The notes under the pieces were generated by a model. It did not search any database, was not told the DNA's origin, and saw nothing but the letters and a program-made list of their open reading frames with translations. This document shows positions 50,296-52,346 of a stretch of DNA of 52,346 nucleotides, piece by piece (the stretch's first letter is position 1; each line of letters opens with the position of its first letter). Where the stretch lies: contig JAZNZJ010000040.1 in NCBI GenBank assembly GCA_045594885.1, positions 1-52,346 on the forward strand, written 5' to 3'. Made by a program: the position numbers and the translations under genes. This stretch comes from Fimenecus sp045594885 (GTDB lineage: Bacteria; Bacillota; Clostridia; Oscillospirales; Acutalibacteraceae).

Positions 50296-50711
50296 AAAAA
50301 GACGCAGTAATCAGAATTGTCAGTATGCAAAGAACTGAAAATGGCGACAATGCGGGCGAAATGTCCGTTGTGGGAACAGTTACATACGGCGATGATAAGA
50401 ATATTATTGAATATATTGAAAACAATGAAGAAACGGGACCCGAAGAAACAACAATAACAGTTTTTGAGAATGATACTGTGAGTATTATCCGCAAGGGTCA
50501 GTTCAGTTCTGAAATGATGGTTGAAAAAAACACCCGTCATCATACCTTTTATATGACTCCGTACGGTGAGCTTACAATGGGTATTTACGGAAATCAGGTT
50601 GAGTGGTCAAAAGATGATAAGGGTGCAGTTCTCAAAATGAGATATTCACTTGATTTCAATAACGGATTTGTATCAGAAAACACTATGAAAATATATATTG
50701 AGGAGAAATAA
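50292..50711 (+). CDS. DUF1934 (YwiB-like) beta-barrel protein
   Basis: The 139-residue protein matches the calycin-like DUF1934 family in length and pattern: MKKDAVIRIVSMQ at the start, FSSEMMVEKNTRHHTFYMTPYGELTMGIYG in the core (abridged motif; key residues Gly-Glu-Leu), and MRYSLDFNNGFVSENTMKI at the end. The family often precedes argS in Firmicutes, as here; its function is unknown. It starts with GTG inside the ddl stop codon and ends two bases before argS, so it is translationally coupled on both sides. Confidence 0.82.
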   Translation: MKKDAVIRIVSMQRTENGDNAGEMSVVGTVTYGDDKNIIEYIENNEETGPEETTITVFENDTVSIIRKGQFSSEMMVEKNTRHHTFYMTPYGELTMGIYGNQVEWSKDDKGAVLKMRYSLDFNNGFVSENTMKIYIEEK

Positions 50712-50713
50712 GG

Positions 50714-52346
50714 ATGTCTAAATTAGTAAAACAGGCAACTAACGAATTACATACACTTATTGTGGATGCTTTGGGTAAGGCAGTGAGCGAGGGCGAAATC
50801 CCCGCCGAGCCAATTCCTTCATTCAATATTGAAGTTCCTGCAAATCGTGATAATGGTGACTATTCATCAAATATCGCATTTGTCTGTGCAAAGGTTTTTC
50901 GCCGTGCACCAAAAATGATTGCGGATTTAGTTGCAAAATACATCGAGCTTGACGGTACATATTTTGACTCTTGTACAGTTGCAGGTGCAGGCTTTGTAAA
51001 CTTTACACTTTCAAAGGATTTCTATGCGGATATTTTGCTTGATGTTAAGTCAAAGGGTAAGGATTACGGCAGAAGTGATTACGGAGAGGGCAAAAAAATC
51101 AATGTTGAGTTCGTTTCTGCTAACCCAACGGGCCCAATGCATATGGGTAATGCCCGTGGCGGTGCGTTAGGTGACTGCCTTGCAGCCGTACTTGATATGG
51201 CAGGGTATGAAGTAGAAAGAGAATTCTACATCAATGACGCAGGTAATCAAATTGAAAAATTCGGTCTTTCACTTGATATTCGTTATCAGCAGATTTATAA
51301 AGGTGAAGATGCAGTTGAATTGCCCGAAGACAGTTATCACGGTGAAGATATCAAAGAAAGAGCACAACAGTTTGCCGATGTTTACGGTGACGAATATATA
51401 AACAAGAGTGAAGACGAGAGAAGAAAAGCACTTGTTGAATTTGCTCTTCCTAAAAATATTGAGAATATGAAAGCCAATATGGCGAAATATCGTATTGAAT
51501 ACAAGACTTGGTTTAAAGAAAGTCAGCTTCACAACAGCGGTGCTGTTAAAGAGGTTATTGAATATCTTACAAATAAGGGATTAACTTACGAAAAAGACGG
51601 TGCAGTTTGGTACAACAATATCAAGGTGCAGACAGAAATGCTCTTAAAACAAGGCAAAACACAAGAAGAAATCGACAAATTAGAGCTTAAAGACGATGTT
51701 CTTATTCGTCAAAATGGTAACCCAACATATTTTGCAGCGGATATTGCTTATCATAAAAATAAGCTCGTTACTCGTGGCTTTGACAAGGCTATCAATATCT
51801 GGGGTGCTGACCACCACGGCCACGTTGCACGTCTTAAAGGTGTTCTTGAAGCACTTGACCTTGACAGTAGCCGTCTTGATGTTATTTTGATGCAACTTGT
51901 TCGTCTTACACGTGACGGCGAGGTTGTAAGAATGAGTAAGAGAACGGGTAAGGCAATTACACTTGTTGACTTGCTTGAAGACATTCCCGTTGACGCAGTT
52001 CGTTTCCTCTTTAATATGCGTGAGCCCGGTTCACAAATGGACTTCGACCTTGATTTAGCGGTTGAACAGTCAAGCCAAAACCCTGTTTACTATTGCCAGT
52101 ATGCAAATGCTCGTATTCACAGCATTTTGCGTAAGATTGAGGCGGACGGTGTTACAGTTCGTGATTGTAAAAAGGACGAATTAAAGCTTTTGACTGCTCC
52201 CGAAGAAATCGAGCTTATCCGTCACCTTGCATCTCTTACAGACGAAATTGTGAACTCTGCAAAGAACTATGACCCTGCAAAAATTACTCGTTATTGTATC
52301 GACTTGGCAACTCTTTTCCACAAGTTCTACAATGCTTGTCGTGTTG
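50714..52346 (+). CDS. argS: Arginyl-tRNA synthetase, 3' end beyond window
   Basis: The open frame runs from ATG 50714 (after aaggag-like aataagg) to the window edge, 544 codons, close to full length for ArgRS (about 560). It charges tRNA-Arg. The N-terminal tRNA-binding domain (PANRDNGDYSSNIAF) is followed by the catalytic signature NPTGPMHMGNARGGALGD, where the HIGH motif reads HMGN, then INDAGNQIEKFG, WGADHHGHVARLKGVLEAL, and MSKRTG in place of KMSKS. The helical anticodon-binding domain begins near residue 425 (NPVYYCQYANARIHSI). It is coupled to DUF1934. Confidence 0.95.
   Translation, partial: MSKLVKQATNELHTLIVDALGKAVSEGEIPAEPIPSFNIEVPANRDNGDYSSNIAFVCAKVFRRAPKMIADLVAKYIELDGTYFDSCTVAGAGFVNFTLSKDFYADILLDVKSKGKDYGRSDYGEGKKINVEFVSANPTGPMHMGNARGGALGDCLAAVLDMAGYEVEREFYINDAGNQIEKFGLSLDIRYQQIYKGEDAVELPEDSYHGEDIKERAQQFADVYGDEYINKSEDERRKALVEFALPKNIENMKANMAKYRIEYKTWFKESQLHNSGAVKEVIEYLTNKGLTYEKDGAVWYNNIKVQTEMLLKQGKTQEEIDKLELKDDVLIRQNGNPTYFAADIAYHKNKLVTRGFDKAINIWGADHHGHVARLKGVLEALDLDSSRLDVILMQLVRLTRDGEVVRMSKRTGKAITLVDLLEDIPVDAVRFLFNMREPGSQMDFDLDLAVEQSSQNPVYYCQYANARIHSILRKIEADGVTVRDCKKDELKLLTAPEEIELIRHLASLTDEIVNSAKNYDPAKITRYCIDLATLFHKFYNACRV

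Overview
The window reads as a chromosome segment of an anaerobic, AT-rich, Gram-positive gut-type Clostridia, most likely Oscillospirales or Ruminococcaceae. This rests on low G+C, AGGAGG-type ribosome binding sites, BspA-like leucine-rich repeat and choline/glucan-binding-type surface domains, mreBCD with a class B PBP, several polysaccharide-degrading enzymes, and protein and repeat types that I associate with gut Firmicutes. No database search was possible, so the placement is inference.

Layout. 1-2167 is the scarred edge of integrated mobile DNA: a frameshifted element gene, integrase arm-type repeats, and two successive 3' halves of a tRNA-Arg(CCU) gene (about 485-536 and 2086-2134), each followed by a terminator. 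They bracket a 1.6 kb mini-island with one zinc-ribbon/coiled-coil gene. 2168-5760 holds a divergent serine esterase and a GH2 beta-galactosidase-like enzyme. 5876-9776 is a tight four-gene operon: AAA+ ATPase, membrane-segment-free VirD4/TraG-like ATPase with an altered Walker A, atypical ClpP with a Ser/His/Asn triad, and a degenerate FHA-domain protein. It is the best candidate here for an undescribed system. 9862-11483 has a secreted small protein, an AlkD-like DNA repair protein and a DUF4345 membrane protein.

11622-19502 is a sugar-use block: GH36 alpha-galactosidase, GH4 glycosidase overlapping a PfkB kinase, a small hypothetical gene framed by inverted repeats, a MATE exporter and an FGGY kinase. 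19715-21556 is a Lys/Pro-repeat membrane-anchored protein. A solitary 5S rRNA (21741-21856) follows. 22028-28627 is an ECF sigma, membrane anti-sigma-like protein and giant BspA-like surface protein operon. 28968-29825 is a thioredoxin-reductase-like flavoprotein. 29940-34555 is mreB-mreC-mreD-PBP2 (cell shape), then rpsO and pnp (34743-37387).

37762-40866 on the minus strand carries galU, a zinc-ribbon/DUF2628 membrane protein and S-adenosylhomocysteinase. Then come a lipoprotein, glycogen phosphorylase, an MFS transporter (minus), a GH43-like enzyme, a TraX-family membrane protein (minus), an unknown protein (minus), and ddl - DUF1934 - argS, with argS running off the right edge.

Non-coding structure is rich: four long imperfect palindromes in gaps between co-directional genes (about 13329-13489, 19500-19596, 31751-31873, 35066-35168), two MITE-like composites (28701-28866, 37442-37644), a dispersed GTAGGG-type hairpin family, and a likely rpsO leader. 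No CRISPR array, intact tRNA, intact integrase or transposase was seen.
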